Assembly (NCBI RefSeq): GCF_030316765.1
Contig: NZ_JASZYT010000013.1
Location: 62,001-126,000 of the forward strand
Length of the DNA: 64,000 bases
Origin: Variovorax saccharolyticus
GTDB taxonomy: Bacteria > Pseudomonadota > Gammaproteobacteria > Burkholderiales > Burkholderiaceae_C
Reading direction: 5' to 3'
Both the position numbers and the translations under genes were made by a program. How positions within the stretch are numbered: position 1 is the first letter of the stretch; each line of letters starts with the position of its first letter. This document shows, in pieces, positions 8,207 through 16,110 of this stretch. Below the pieces are notes generated by a model. It ran no database searches, was not told where the DNA came from, and was given only the letters and a program-made list of their open reading frames with translations.

Positions 8207-9027
8207 CAGTGCTTGCTCCCCATGTAGATCGCCTGCACCTGCGCGTCGCCTTCGATCTCGGCCGGGCTGCCGGTGCGCAGCACCCGGCCGTTGTGCATCA
8301 CGGTCACGCGGTCGACCACGCGCAGCGCGATGTCGAGGTCGTGCTCGATCAGCACGAAGCTCATGTGCGCCGGCAGCGAGCCCAGCAGCGCGACCAGTTC
8401 GCGCCGCTCGACCGGCGACAGTCCGGCCGCCGGCTCGTCGAACAGGATCAGGCGCGGCGCGCCGGCCAGTGCCATGCCGATCTCGAGCTGGCGCTGCTGG
8501 CCGTGCGCCAGGTTGGCCACGCGCTCGTCGGCGATGTGGGAGAGGCGCGCGCGGTCGAGAAGGTCCTGCGTTGCGCGCGTCGAAGGGTGCCCCGCACCCG
8601 CCCGACGCAGGCTGAAGCGGCCGTTGCCGACGCCCCGCACCGCGAGAAAGAGGTTGTCGCGCACCGAGAGATCGCGGAACAGCAGCGAAGACTGGTAGGT
8701 GCGTCGCAGGCCCTTGCGGATGCGCTCGTGCGGCGGCAGTTCCGTGATGTCCTCGCCGAAGAAGAAGATCCGCCCGGCGGTGGGCGGGAAGTCTCCGATG
8801 ATGGCGTTGAACAGGGTCGTCTTGCCGGCGCCGTTGGAACCTAGGATCGCGTACTTCTGCCCAGCCGACACCGAGACCGACACATCGTCCACCGCGCGCA
8901 GCGCACCGAAGGCGCGCGTCACGTTGCGCAGCACCAGCGCGTCGCTGGAAGCAAGCGGCGCGCGCGCCGCCGTGACCGCCCCCTGCGGGACGGCCACCGG
9001 AGGCCGGAGCTGGACGATGGAGGCCAT
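8206..9027 (-). CDS. Branched-chain-type ABC transporter ATP-binding protein (LivG-like)
   Basis: A 273-residue ABC ATPase starting at 9027. An approximately 30-residue N-terminal extension precedes the ATPase. Walker A GSNGAGKTT, the LivG insertion EDITELPPHERIRKGLRRTYQ, a variant signature LAHGQQRQLEIG in place of LSGGQ, Walker B LILFDEPAAGL and the switch His in LIEHDL are all seen. It pairs with the LivF-like half of the next protein to energise the LivH/LivM permease. The stop overlaps the downstream ATG (TGATG), so translation is probably coupled. The imported substrate is unknown; the amidohydrolases in the operon suggest an amide- or ester-bearing organic compound. Confidence 0.9.
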   Translation of the reverse strand: MASIVQLRPPVAVPQGAVTAARAPLASSDALVLRNVTRAFGALRAVDDVSVSVSAGQKYAILGSNGAGKTTLFNAIIGDFPPTAGRIFFFGEDITELPPHERIRKGLRRTYQSSLLFRDLSVRDNLFLAVRGVGNGRFSLRRAGAGHPSTRATQDLLDRARLSHIADERVANLAHGQQRQLEIGMALAGAPRLILFDEPAAGLSPVERRELVALLGSLPAHMSFVLIEHDLDIALRVVDRVTVMHNGRVLRTGSPAEIEGDAQVQAIYMGSKH

Positions 9028-9041
9028 CGGCGTTCGGTCGG

Positions 9042-10298
9042 TCAAGGACAGGCCGGCACGTCGCGCGACCCGATCTTGAATTCGTCGGGCTTCATGCCGA
9101 GCAGCTGGTCGACGTTGTCGACCTTGCTGTGCACCTTGTTGAACAGGTTGCCCTGTGCATCCTTCACCACCTCGGTGACGAAGGTCGTGCCGATGGCCTG
9201 CCGGTTGGCGTCCAGCTTGACGTCGCCGTTCGGCGTCTTGAGCGTCAGCTTCGAGAGGGCTTCGCGGTACTTGGCCTGGTTGTTCGACAAGTCGCCGTTC
9301 ACCGCGGCCAGACCGTCGAGCGCGGCCTTCATGTTCACGTAGTAGACGTAGGCGAACAGGCTCGGGCTCGGGAAGCCGCCGGCCGACACCGGGTAGGTCT
9401 TCTGGTAGTCGGCGACGAAGGCTTTCCATTGGGCGCCGTCGTAGGCGTCGGCCAGCGGACCGGCCGATAGCGTGCCGACCAGAGAATCGCGCCGCTTGCC
9501 CTTGTAGTTCAGCACGTCCTGGCTGACCGTGATCGAACCGCCGAGCATGGGCTTGTCGCCGCCGGAATTCTCGTACTGGGTCAGGAAATTGACCGCATCG
9601 GCGCCGCCCAGCACGACCAGCAGCGCGTCCACGTCCTTGGGGATCGTGGCGATCACCGACGAGTAGTCCTTGCCGCCCAGCGGCACCCAGGCCTTGAGCG
9701 GCACCTTGCCGCCGAGCTTGCAGTATTCGGCCATGAAGCCCTGCACCTGCGAGTAGGGGAAAGCGTAGTCCTCGGCGATCACCATGGTGCGCTTGTAGCC
9801 CTTGGCAAGCGCCGCCTTGCCCAGGCCCATCATCCACTGCCCGCCGTCGGTGTTGAAGCGGAAGAAGTTCGGGCTCGGGCTGGTCAGCGTCGTGCCCTGC
9901 GCGCCCGAGCCGCCGTTGATGAAGGTCACCTGCGGCTGGGTCTTGGAATAGTCCTTGACCGCGATGCCCTCGCCGCCGGACAGCGGGCCCACCATGATGT
10001 CGACCTTGTCCTGCTCGACCAGCTTGCGCGTGGCATTCACCGCCACGTCCGGCTTGGCGTCGGACGAGGCCTTGATGATCTCGATCTTGCGGCCCGCGAC
10101 CGTGCCGCCGCGCTCCTTCACGGCCAGTTCGGCGCCACGCATGCCGTCGGCGCCGCCGGCCGCGAACGGGCCTTCGAGCGTGGCCAGCAGGCCGATCTTC
10201 ACGGGCTGGCCCTGGGCCCAGGCCGAACCGAGCAACGCGCTTGCCGCTGCCGCACCCAAGATGGAACGCACCCAGATTCGCTTCGTCGTCTTTTTCAC
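9042..10298 (-). CDS. Branched-chain-type ABC transporter periplasmic substrate-binding protein
   Basis: A 418-residue type I periplasmic binding protein. The start is the GTG at 10298: AGGAGAC sits five bases upstream and the GTGA overlaps the permease stop. An upstream in-frame ATG at 10364 lies within the permease gene. A basic/hydrophobic signal peptide ends near Ala28-Gln29. The mature protein begins PVKIGLLATLEGPFAAGG, the usual opening of LivK-like domains, and carries GPLSGGEG and FINGGSGAQG ligand-pocket loops. Cys pairs (EYCK and the C-terminal PACP) might form a disulphide. It delivers substrate to LivH/LivM of the same operon. The family includes aromatic-acid, amide and amino-acid binders, so the ligand is open. 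Confidence 0.9.
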   Translation of the reverse strand: MKKTTKRIWVRSILGAAAASALLGSAWAQGQPVKIGLLATLEGPFAAGGADGMRGAELAVKERGGTVAGRKIEIIKASSDAKPDVAVNATRKLVEQDKVDIMVGPLSGGEGIAVKDYSKTQPQVTFINGGSGAQGTTLTSPSPNFFRFNTDGGQWMMGLGKAALAKGYKRTMVIAEDYAFPYSQVQGFMAEYCKLGGKVPLKAWVPLGGKDYSSVIATIPKDVDALLVVLGGADAVNFLTQYENSGGDKPMLGGSITVSQDVLNYKGKRRDSLVGTLSAGPLADAYDGAQWKAFVADYQKTYPVSAGGFPSPSLFAYVYYVNMKAALDGLAAVNGDLSNNQAKYREALSKLTLKTPNGDVKLDANRQAIGTTFVTEVVKDAQGNLFNKVHSKVDNVDQLLGMKPDEFKIGSRDVPACP

Positions 10299-11437
10299 GG
10301 TTGTCTCCTGTGGTTGGAAGTCATTGGCTGCGCCGGACCGAAGCGAAGCCGGAGCTTCGCCCACAGACCGAGCAGGCCGTCAGGGGAAAACAGGACGATG
10401 GCGAGGAACACGCCGCCGATCACGAGGTTGAAGCGCTCGCGGTCGATCAGGTCGATCGCGAAGGTCTGGAGCAGCACGAAGATCAGCGCCCCGAGGAAGG
10501 CGCCCAAGGGGTGCTTGACGCCGCCCAGCACGGCGATGACCAGGATGTTGATGAGCCAGCCGGTGCCCACCGAGCCGGGCGTCATCAGCGCGTTGTACCA
10601 AGCGAGCAGGATGCCGCCCACCGCGGCGATCAGGCCCGACAGGGCATAGGCCGCGACCCGGTGCGACACCACGGCGTAGCCCAGCGCGCCCATGCGGCGC
10701 GGGTTGTCGCGAATGCCCTGCAACGCGATGCCGAATGGCGTCCGCACCACGTGGCTGACCAGCCAGTACGCGCCCAGGGCACAGGCCAGCGAGAGCCCGT
10801 AGAACGGCACGGGGTCGCGCCAGTTGATGCCGAACACGGTCGGCGGCTTGAGTTCGCGCAGCCCCTGGAAGCCGTTGAACACGCTGTAGTTCTGCAGCAC
10901 CAGGTAGTAAAACGCGACACCGATCGCCAGCGTGATCATGATGGTGTAGATGCCTTCGGTACGCACCGAGAGCCAGCCGATCAGCGCGGAGCTCAGGACC
11001 GCAATGACGATGGCGACGGGTACCGCCAGCCACCAGGGCCAGCCAAGGCTGATCTCGGCACTGCTGCTGTGGCCGAACACGGCCAGGGCGTAGCCCGCGA
11101 TGCCGGCGACCGTCATCTGCGCCAGCGACACCATGCCGCCGTAGCCGGCCAGGAAGCTGAGCGAGAGCGCGATCATCCCGAGCACGAGCGTCTGCGCGCC
11201 GACCTGGAACGTCAGGAAGGGGCTGGCGACGAACGGGAAGGCCAGCAGCGCCAGCACGACGACCAAGTGGCGAAGCGCGGGCCGGGGCCAGCTGAAGGCC
11301 GGGGCGCCGGTCTCGTCGGAAGCGGTCGCACCGCCGAGCGCCGCGGCCGGAAGCGGCATGGCGGCAGCGCCTCGGCCGCCCGCTGCGGCCGAGGCCGCCG
11401 AGGAGTTCATGGCCTTGCGCCACTGCGAGGCACTCAT
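10295..11437 (-). CDS. Branched-chain-type ABC transporter permease (LivM-like)
   Basis: A 380-residue inner-membrane permease with about nine or ten hydrophobic segments. An N-terminal cytoplasmic extension of about 55 residues, rich in Ala and Gly, precedes the first helix (LRHLVVVLALLAFPFV). Typical LivM features are GYGGMVSLAQM, RTEGIYTIMITLAIG, GIRDNPRRMGALGY (the EAA-like loop contacting the ATPase) and GGVKHPLGAFLGAL. It starts three bases after the LivH-like stop, and its own stop overlaps the binding-protein GTG. It forms a heterodimeric channel with the LivH-like protein. The long N-terminal tail is not needed for the fold, so a later start at Met10 or Met27 is possible. Confidence 0.88.
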   Translation of the reverse strand: MSASQWRKAMNSSAASAAAGGRGAAAMPLPAAALGGATASDETGAPAFSWPRPALRHLVVVLALLAFPFVASPFLTFQVGAQTLVLGMIALSLSFLAGYGGMVSLAQMTVAGIAGYALAVFGHSSSAEISLGWPWWLAVPVAIVIAVLSSALIGWLSVRTEGIYTIMITLAIGVAFYYLVLQNYSVFNGFQGLRELKPPTVFGINWRDPVPFYGLSLACALGAYWLVSHVVRTPFGIALQGIRDNPRRMGALGYAVVSHRVAAYALSGLIAAVGGILLAWYNALMTPGSVGTGWLINILVIAVLGGVKHPLGAFLGALIFVLLQTFAIDLIDRERFNLVIGGVFLAIVLFSPDGLLGLWAKLRLRFGPAQPMTSNHRRQP

Positions 11438-11440
11438 GGC

Positions 11441-12394
11441 TCAGGCCGCCTTTCCCATGATCCCGCGCGGGCGGAAGGCCAGCACGCCGATCAGGATCAC
11501 GAAGGTCAGCACCACGCTGTAGGTCGGTGCGTAGGCCAGTCCGTAGGTTTCGGCCAGGCCCAGGATGGCGGCGCCGGTCGCCGCGCCGATCACGCTGCCC
11601 ATGCCGCCGACGATGACCACGATCAACGAGGCCAGCAGAAGCCGGATGTCTTCGCCGGGCACCATCGACAGTTCGACCGCGCCGATCACGCCGCCCAGTC
11701 CGGCCAGGCCGGCGCCGAGCGCGAAGGTGATCGCGAACACCAGGTTCACGTTGACCCCCGAGGCCGCGAGCATGCCGCGGTCGTCGACCCCGGCGCGGAT
11801 CATCATGCCCACCCGGGTGCGGTTGAGCAGCAGCCACAGCAACACGCCGATGGCGATCCCCATGAACAACAGGCTCAGCCTGTAGGCCGAATAGGCGTTG
11901 ATCAGCGGGATGTTGCGGATCGGTCCCTGCAGGAACTCGGGCGCCTCCATCTGGTGGACCTGTCCGGTGAAGATCCACAGCAGGATGTCCGCGATCACGA
12001 TCGACAGGCCGATGGTCACCATCGTCTGGCGCAACTCCTGGCCCTGCATGTGCCGCAGGATCAGCCACTGGATCGCGAGTCCCGCCACGGCCGAGGACAG
12101 GAAGCCCGCGGCCAGGGCGAGCGGCCACCAGCCCGTCCCGGCGGCCACCACGTAGCCGATGTAGCCCCCCAGCAGGTAGAGCGAGCCGTGCGCCAGGTTC
12201 ACGTTGCGCATCAGGCCGAACACCAGCGTGAAGCCGCTCGCGACGATGAAGTACAGCGAGGCCAGCGTCAGTCCGTTGAGCAGGGTGACCAGGTAGAGGC
12301 GCGGATTGTTGAACAGCGCCCAGGCCGAGAAGACCAGGATGGGGCCGCCGATCAGCAACCAGAACGCCAGCCGGGTCCGGGTTCGTCGCGCCAT
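11441..12394 (-). CDS. Branched-chain-type ABC transporter permease (LivH-like)
   Basis: A 317-residue permease with eight or more hydrophobic segments. LivH hallmarks are GLTLASLYFIVASGFTLVFG, NLAHGSLYLLGGY, RAGVDDRGMLAASGVNV (ATPase-contact loop) and GGMGSVIGAATGAAILGL. The ATG at 12394 overlaps the preceding stop as TGATG. A GTG directly before it (12397) is an equally possible start and would add one residue. It partners the LivM-like protein. This gene order (amidohydrolase, permease, permease, binding protein, ATPase, ATPase) puts the transporter in the middle of a catabolic operon and suggests uptake of the substrate hydrolysed by the amidohydrolases. Confidence 0.88.
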   Translation of the reverse strand: MARRTRTRLAFWLLIGGPILVFSAWALFNNPRLYLVTLLNGLTLASLYFIVASGFTLVFGLMRNVNLAHGSLYLLGGYIGYVVAAGTGWWPLALAAGFLSSAVAGLAIQWLILRHMQGQELRQTMVTIGLSIVIADILLWIFTGQVHQMEAPEFLQGPIRNIPLINAYSAYRLSLLFMGIAIGVLLWLLLNRTRVGMMIRAGVDDRGMLAASGVNVNLVFAITFALGAGLAGLGGVIGAVELSMVPGEDIRLLLASLIVVIVGGMGSVIGAATGAAILGLAETYGLAYAPTYSVVLTFVILIGVLAFRPRGIMGKAA

Positions 12395-13677
12395 CACGCA
12401 GCGCGCTCCCAGGCCCGCCGCGAGGCGATCTCGGGCGCCTTGGCGAACTCGCCGTCCTTCATCACGGCGAGGATCCGCTTCGGGTCGCGCAGTATCGACA
12501 GGTTGGCCAGCGGGTCGCCGTCGACCAGCATCAGGTCGGCCAGGTAGCCGTCCTTGATGCAGCCGAGTTCATCGGGCCGCATCATGATCTGGCCGCCGTA
12601 GAGCGTGGTCGAGCGGATTGCCTCCATCGGCGTGAAGCCCAGGTACTTGACGAAGAACTCGAGATCGCGTGCGTTCTGGCAGTGCGGCGTGAAGGCGAAG
12701 CCGTAGTCGCCGCCCGGCAGCACGCGGATGCCGCGCTTGTGCATCTTCGCCAGCGACACGATCGCGGCTTCCCACTCGGCCTCGTAGCCCATGCCGACCG
12801 CCATGTCGTGCGTGACGCCGTAGGGCTCGGCCTCGTACAGCATGGCATAGAGGATCGCGATGCCGGGCGCGACGAAGACCCGGTCCTTGGCCGCTTCCAG
12901 CATGTCGATCGCCTCGTCGTCGACGAAGCTGGCGTGATAGATCAGGTCGATGCCGTGCCGCAGCGCCTGCTTGACGCTCTCGGACGAGCGCGCATGGGCG
13001 ATGCCGCGCTTGCCGCGGATGCGCACCTCGCGCATCGCGGCCTCGACCTCCTCGTCCATCATCCAGGTGGTCTCGGACGGCGACTGCGGCGTGAAGTTGT
13101 CGCCCGACAGGTTCATCTTGACCGAGTCGACGCCGTACTTGAGGAACAGCCGCACCGCCTTGCGCATCTCCTCGGGGCCCGAGATGTTGACGCCGAAGCT
13201 GAACTCGGGGAAGGGCAGGTGCGGCAGGGTCTCGTCGCCGAGGCCGCCGACCACGGTGATCTCCTGGCTGGCCGCGAGATAGCGCGGCCCGGGGATCTGG
13301 CCGGCATTGATCGCATTGCGGATCACGACGTCGAGTCGCGGCTTGGCGCAGGCAGCGCCGACGCAGGAGGTGAAGCCGGCCTCGAGGTAACGCTTGGCGA
13401 CCTTGGCGCACCACAGCACGTGCTCCTCCAGGGGCAGGGTCTGGATCTCTGCCAGCGTGGCGGCATCGTTCCACGAGAAGTGCGTGTGCGCCTCGCACAT
13501 GCCGGGCATCAGCGTGGCGCCGGCGCCGTCGATCACGGTGGCGCCGCCAGGCGCGATCGGTGCCGTGCTGCGGCCGACCTGGCGGATGCGGTTGCCGCGC
13601 ACCAGCACGCTGCCGGTGTAGGGGTTCTGCCCCGTGCCGTCGAGGATGCGGACGTTGGTGAAGACGACATCGGCCAT
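12394..13677 (-). CDS. Metal-dependent amidohydrolase family protein (second of a tandem pair)
   Basis: A 427-residue cytoplasmic amidohydrolase with the composite urease-superfamily layout: an N-terminal beta-sandwich piece (residues 1-57), a TIM barrel, and a returning sandwich with the IKDGYLADLMLVDGDPL motif. Metal and catalytic residues visible are the HxH pair His64/His66, a possible carboxylated lysine in DSVKMNLS (Lys187), His228 (IAHARSS), His248 (IYHASF) and Asp324 (LPGGDYGF). It probably hydrolyses a C-N bond of an imidazolidinone, amide or peptide-like substrate, as in prolidase/imidazolonepropionase relatives. It is strongly similar in layout to the gene immediately upstream, 12 bases away. 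The exact substrate is unknown. Confidence 0.88.
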   Translation of the reverse strand: MADVVFTNVRILDGTGQNPYTGSVLVRGNRIRQVGRSTAPIAPGGATVIDGAGATLMPGMCEAHTHFSWNDAATLAEIQTLPLEEHVLWCAKVAKRYLEAGFTSCVGAACAKPRLDVVIRNAINAGQIPGPRYLAASQEITVVGGLGDETLPHLPFPEFSFGVNISGPEEMRKAVRLFLKYGVDSVKMNLSGDNFTPQSPSETTWMMDEEVEAAMREVRIRGKRGIAHARSSESVKQALRHGIDLIYHASFVDDEAIDMLEAAKDRVFVAPGIAILYAMLYEAEPYGVTHDMAVGMGYEAEWEAAIVSLAKMHKRGIRVLPGGDYGFAFTPHCQNARDLEFFVKYLGFTPMEAIRSTTLYGGQIMMRPDELGCIKDGYLADLMLVDGDPLANLSILRDPKRILAVMKDGEFAKAPEIASRRAWERAA

Positions 13678-13689
13678 GTGCTTCTCCTG

Positions 13690-14982
13690 TCAGGCCGTGG
13701 CCCAGCGCGTGGTGCGCGCCGAGCGCAGCGGCGGCGCGCGGTGGAACTCGCCGTCCTTCATGACGGCCAGGATGCGGGCCTTGTCCTGCAGCACCGTGAT
13801 GTCGGCCAGCGGGTCGCCGTCGATCAGCAGGATGTCGGCCAGATAGCCTTCGCGGATGTAGCCGAGCACCTTGCCCATGCGCATCATCGGACCGCCCCAG
13901 GCGGTGGCCGACAGCAGCGCTTCCATGGGGCTCATGCCGACGTACTTGACGAAGTATTCGAGGTCCTTGGCGTTGGTACCGTGCGGCGTCCAGGCAAAGC
14001 CGTAGTCGCCGCCCGGCAGGATGCGCACCCCGCGCCGGCGCAGCGCGCGCATGCTCTCGACCGCCGCCTCTAGCTCGCGGTGGTAGCCCATCTTCTTCGT
14101 CACCTCGGGTGTCAGGCCCCACTGGCTCGCGTGATGGGAGGTGTTGATGAGCCAGGCCAGCCCCGGCGCGATGAAGTGCTCGGTCTTGTGGGCCTCGAGC
14201 ATGTCGAGCGCCTCGGTGTCGGTGAAGCTGGCGTGGTAGATCACCTCGATGCCCTGCTTGACGCATTGCTTGATCGACCAGGTGGAGCGCGCATGCGCGG
14301 CGACGCGTTTGCCCCAGGCCTTGGCTTCCTGCACGCAGACCGTGATCTCTTCCTCGGTGAACTGGCTCATCTCGCTCGGCATGCCGGTGATCGACTCGCC
14401 CGAGAGGTTGATCTTCACGGAGTCGACGCCGTACTTGGCGAACATGCGCACGCAGCGGCGCATCTCCTCGGCGCCGCTGACGATCGCGCCGAAGGCGAAC
14501 TCGGGCTGCGGCAGGTGCGGCCGGGTGGTGTCGCCGAGGCCGCCGGGCACGGTGATCTCCTGGCTGGCCGCGAGGTAGCGCGGGCCGACGATGGTGCCGT
14601 CGTTGATCGCGTTGCGGATCACGACGTCGAGCCGCGGCTTGGCGGTGGCGGCGCCGACGCAACTGGTCCAGCCCATGTCGAGGTAGCGCTTGGCCACCTC
14701 GGCGCACCAGAGGATGTGCTCCTCGGGCGGCATGCGCTGGATGGCATCGAGGCTGGGCTGGTCGTTCCACGAGAAGTGCGTGTGGGCCTCGACCATGCCG
14801 GGCATCAGGAAGGCGCCGGCGCCATCGATCACCTGCGCTCCGGACACCGGCGCCGGTCGCGCGCCGTAGCCGGTCTTGACGACACGCGCGATCCGGTTGC
14901 CCTGCACCAGCACGTCGCCGCTGAAAGGCGCCTCGCCGCCGCCGTCGAAGATCCGCACGTTGGTGAACAGGACGTCGGCCAT
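13690..14982 (-). CDS. Metal-dependent amidohydrolase family protein (first of a tandem pair)
   Basis: A 430-residue paralogue of the downstream gene. The start at 14982 is supported by AGGAGACTGACC directly upstream; the longer open frame to 15171 crosses the repeat region and is not credible. It has the same plan: MADVLFTNVRIFDG opening, PGMVEAHTHFSW with His67/His69, DSVKINLS, AAHARST, IYHASFTD, LPGGDYGFAWTP and a GYIREGYLADILLIDGDPL close. It is the first gene of the long minus-strand operon, so a promoter should lie in 14983-15306. Two divergent but collinear copies suggest two related substrates or sequential steps. Confidence 0.88.
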   Translation of the reverse strand: MADVLFTNVRIFDGGGEAPFSGDVLVQGNRIARVVKTGYGARPAPVSGAQVIDGAGAFLMPGMVEAHTHFSWNDQPSLDAIQRMPPEEHILWCAEVAKRYLDMGWTSCVGAATAKPRLDVVIRNAINDGTIVGPRYLAASQEITVPGGLGDTTRPHLPQPEFAFGAIVSGAEEMRRCVRMFAKYGVDSVKINLSGESITGMPSEMSQFTEEEITVCVQEAKAWGKRVAAHARSTWSIKQCVKQGIEVIYHASFTDTEALDMLEAHKTEHFIAPGLAWLINTSHHASQWGLTPEVTKKMGYHRELEAAVESMRALRRRGVRILPGGDYGFAWTPHGTNAKDLEYFVKYVGMSPMEALLSATAWGGPMMRMGKVLGYIREGYLADILLIDGDPLADITVLQDKARILAVMKDGEFHRAPPLRSARTTRWATA

Positions 14983-15039
14983 GGTCAGTCTCCTACCTGG
15001 CTGTTGCTTGTTGCGGGGGCGCTTGCGGTTGCCGGGGCG

Positions 15040-15135
15040 CGTGCCGAGGGCACCGGGTGGCCCCCTCCGCTCATGTCCCCCGCCTTCGGCTCCTCCTTTA
15101 CTTCGCTGCGGGGGCCACCCGATGCCCTCGGCACG
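15040..15135 (-). repeat. Structured repeat, copy A: 26-bp stem around a conserved core
   Basis: Arms 15040-15065 and 15110-15135 are complementary at 25 of 26 positions. The single exception is C15053/A15122 on the plus strand, which is a G-U pair when read as minus-strand RNA. The 44-base interior (15066-15109), read on the minus strand, starts GCAGCGAAGTAAAGGAGGAG, contains the small hairpin GCC-GAA-GGC, and ends GGGGGACATGAGCGGA. It matches the interior of copy B almost base for base, while the stem sequences of the two copies are unrelated. In minus orientation it would lie in the 5' leader of the amidohydrolase operon, about 58 bases before the ATG. Confidence 0.8.
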
Positions 15136-15180
15136 GGAAACGCCGTGTCGCGCTGGCCGAGGATGAACCACTGACTTGAC

Positions 15181-15276
15181 GGCTCACGCCGATGGTGTGC
15201 TCTGCGCAGCGAAGTCAAGGAGGAGGCCGAAGGCCGGGGGACATGAGCGGAGCAGAGTACGCCGTCGGCGTGAGCC
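15181..15276 (+). repeat. Structured repeat, copy B: 25-bp stem around the same core
   Basis: Arms 15181-15205 and 15252-15276 pair at 22 of 25 positions by Watson-Crick rules. The other three (193/264, 196/261, 199/258 in the last three digits) are all U-G or G-U when read as plus-strand RNA. The 46-base interior starts GCAGCGAAGTCAAGGAGGAG, holds a hairpin GGCC-GAA-GGCC that is one pair longer than in copy A on both sides, and ends GGGGGACATGAGCGGA. It is oriented opposite to copy A and to both flanking genes. Confidence 0.8.
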
Positions 15277-15306
15277 CGCCCCGACCCGCAAAAGCTCGGT
15301 GTCATC

Positions 15307-16107
15307 CTAGATGCTCCTCCCCTGCGCCGCGAGGAAGTCGCGCAGTTCGCGCTGGCATTCCTCGGGCCGTTCGATCGGGGTCCAGTGGCCGCAGCGCGGC
15401 AGCACCACGACCCGCTTGCTGGCGGCACGGTGCAGCCGTTCGGCCATTGCGCGCACGGCTTGCGGCGGCGCGACGCCGTCCTCGTCACCGGTCACGAGCA
15501 GCACCGGCGCCTCGATCTGCTCGACCGCGGCGGCCTGGGCGCCGGCCAGCGCTTCGCAGCTTCGGGCGTAGGCCTCGCCGTCCTGGCGCATCAGGCTCTC
15601 GCGCACGTAGGCGACCGCCACCGGAAGCCGCTGGCGGGTGTCGGCGGAGATGGCACCCTGCAGCAGCGCCTGGGTGATCTCCTGCATGCCCGTCGCGCCC
15701 TCGCGCGCCTTGGCGGCCCGCGCGGTCATTGCGGCCCGCGCCGCATCCGGCGGCGCAATCAGCGGTCCGAACAGCGCCACGCTCGCGACCCGCTTCGGAT
15801 GCAGGGCAGCGATGTGCTGGCACACTATGGTGCCCATCGAATGGCCGACCCAATGGGCTCGCGCCACCTTGAGGCGATCGCAGACATCGAGCAGGGTCGC
15901 GACATAGCGCTCGATCGACAGCGCGCCCTCGGCGCGTTGCGAGCGGCCGCTGCCCGGCAGGTCGATCCGGATCACCCGGTGCCGCGCCATCGCCGGCATC
16001 AGGGGCGTGTAGGTGTTGCCGCTGCCGCCAAGCCCGTGCACGCAGACGATGGCCGGGCCCTCGCCTTCTTCTTCCACCGCGATGCGGTCGATCAACTGGA
16101 AGCCCAT
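15307..16107 (-). CDS. Alpha/beta-fold hydrolase
   Basis: A 266-residue hydrolase of the meta-cleavage-product/enol-lactone hydrolase type. Seen: the oxyanion-hole motif VHGLGGSGNT near 24-32, nucleophile elbow GHSMGT with Ser90, an acid in VTGDEDGVAPP, and the catalytic His in RCGHWTPIERPEE near the C-terminus. No signal peptide is visible, so it acts in the cytoplasm. It begins three bases after the fumarylacetoacetase-like gene, so the two form an operon read away from the TetR regulator. It probably hydrolyses an ester, lactone or C-C bond. The link to the 12-gene operon downstream is plausible but unproven because the repeat region separates them. Confidence 0.87.
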   Translation of the reverse strand: MGFQLIDRIAVEEEGEGPAIVCVHGLGGSGNTYTPLMPAMARHRVIRIDLPGSGRSQRAEGALSIERYVATLLDVCDRLKVARAHWVGHSMGTIVCQHIAALHPKRVASVALFGPLIAPPDAARAAMTARAAKAREGATGMQEITQALLQGAISADTRQRLPVAVAYVRESLMRQDGEAYARSCEALAGAQAAAVEQIEAPVLLVTGDEDGVAPPQAVRAMAERLHRAASKRVVVLPRCGHWTPIERPEECQRELRDFLAAQGRSI

Positions 16108-16110
16108 GGC

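Larger units (their letters stand above)
14983..15306. other. 324-base intergenic region holding two opposed structured repeats
   Basis: No credible gene is present. Two inverted-repeat elements (15040-15135 and 15181-15276) share a 44-46-base core in opposite orientation and fill most of the space. The 45 bases between them (15136-15180) include TTGAC at 15175-15179, too little to call a promoter. The leader of the amidohydrolase operon must begin in or above this region, since the first gene starts at 14982 with a good ribosome site. Confidence 0.7.

Noticed and set aside
8206-9837. A longer LivG-like protein starting at 9837
   Set aside because: The added N-terminal 270 residues lie out of frame inside the binding-protein gene and have no domain; 9027 gives a normal LivG-like protein.
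14986-15074. A small open frame starting at the ATG inside repeat copy A and ending just before the amidohydrolase start
   Set aside because: It would be a 29-residue Pro/Ala/Ser-rich peptide. The ATG belongs to the repeat core, 13 bases after a hairpin. It is worth a look as a leader peptide but not supportable as a gene.
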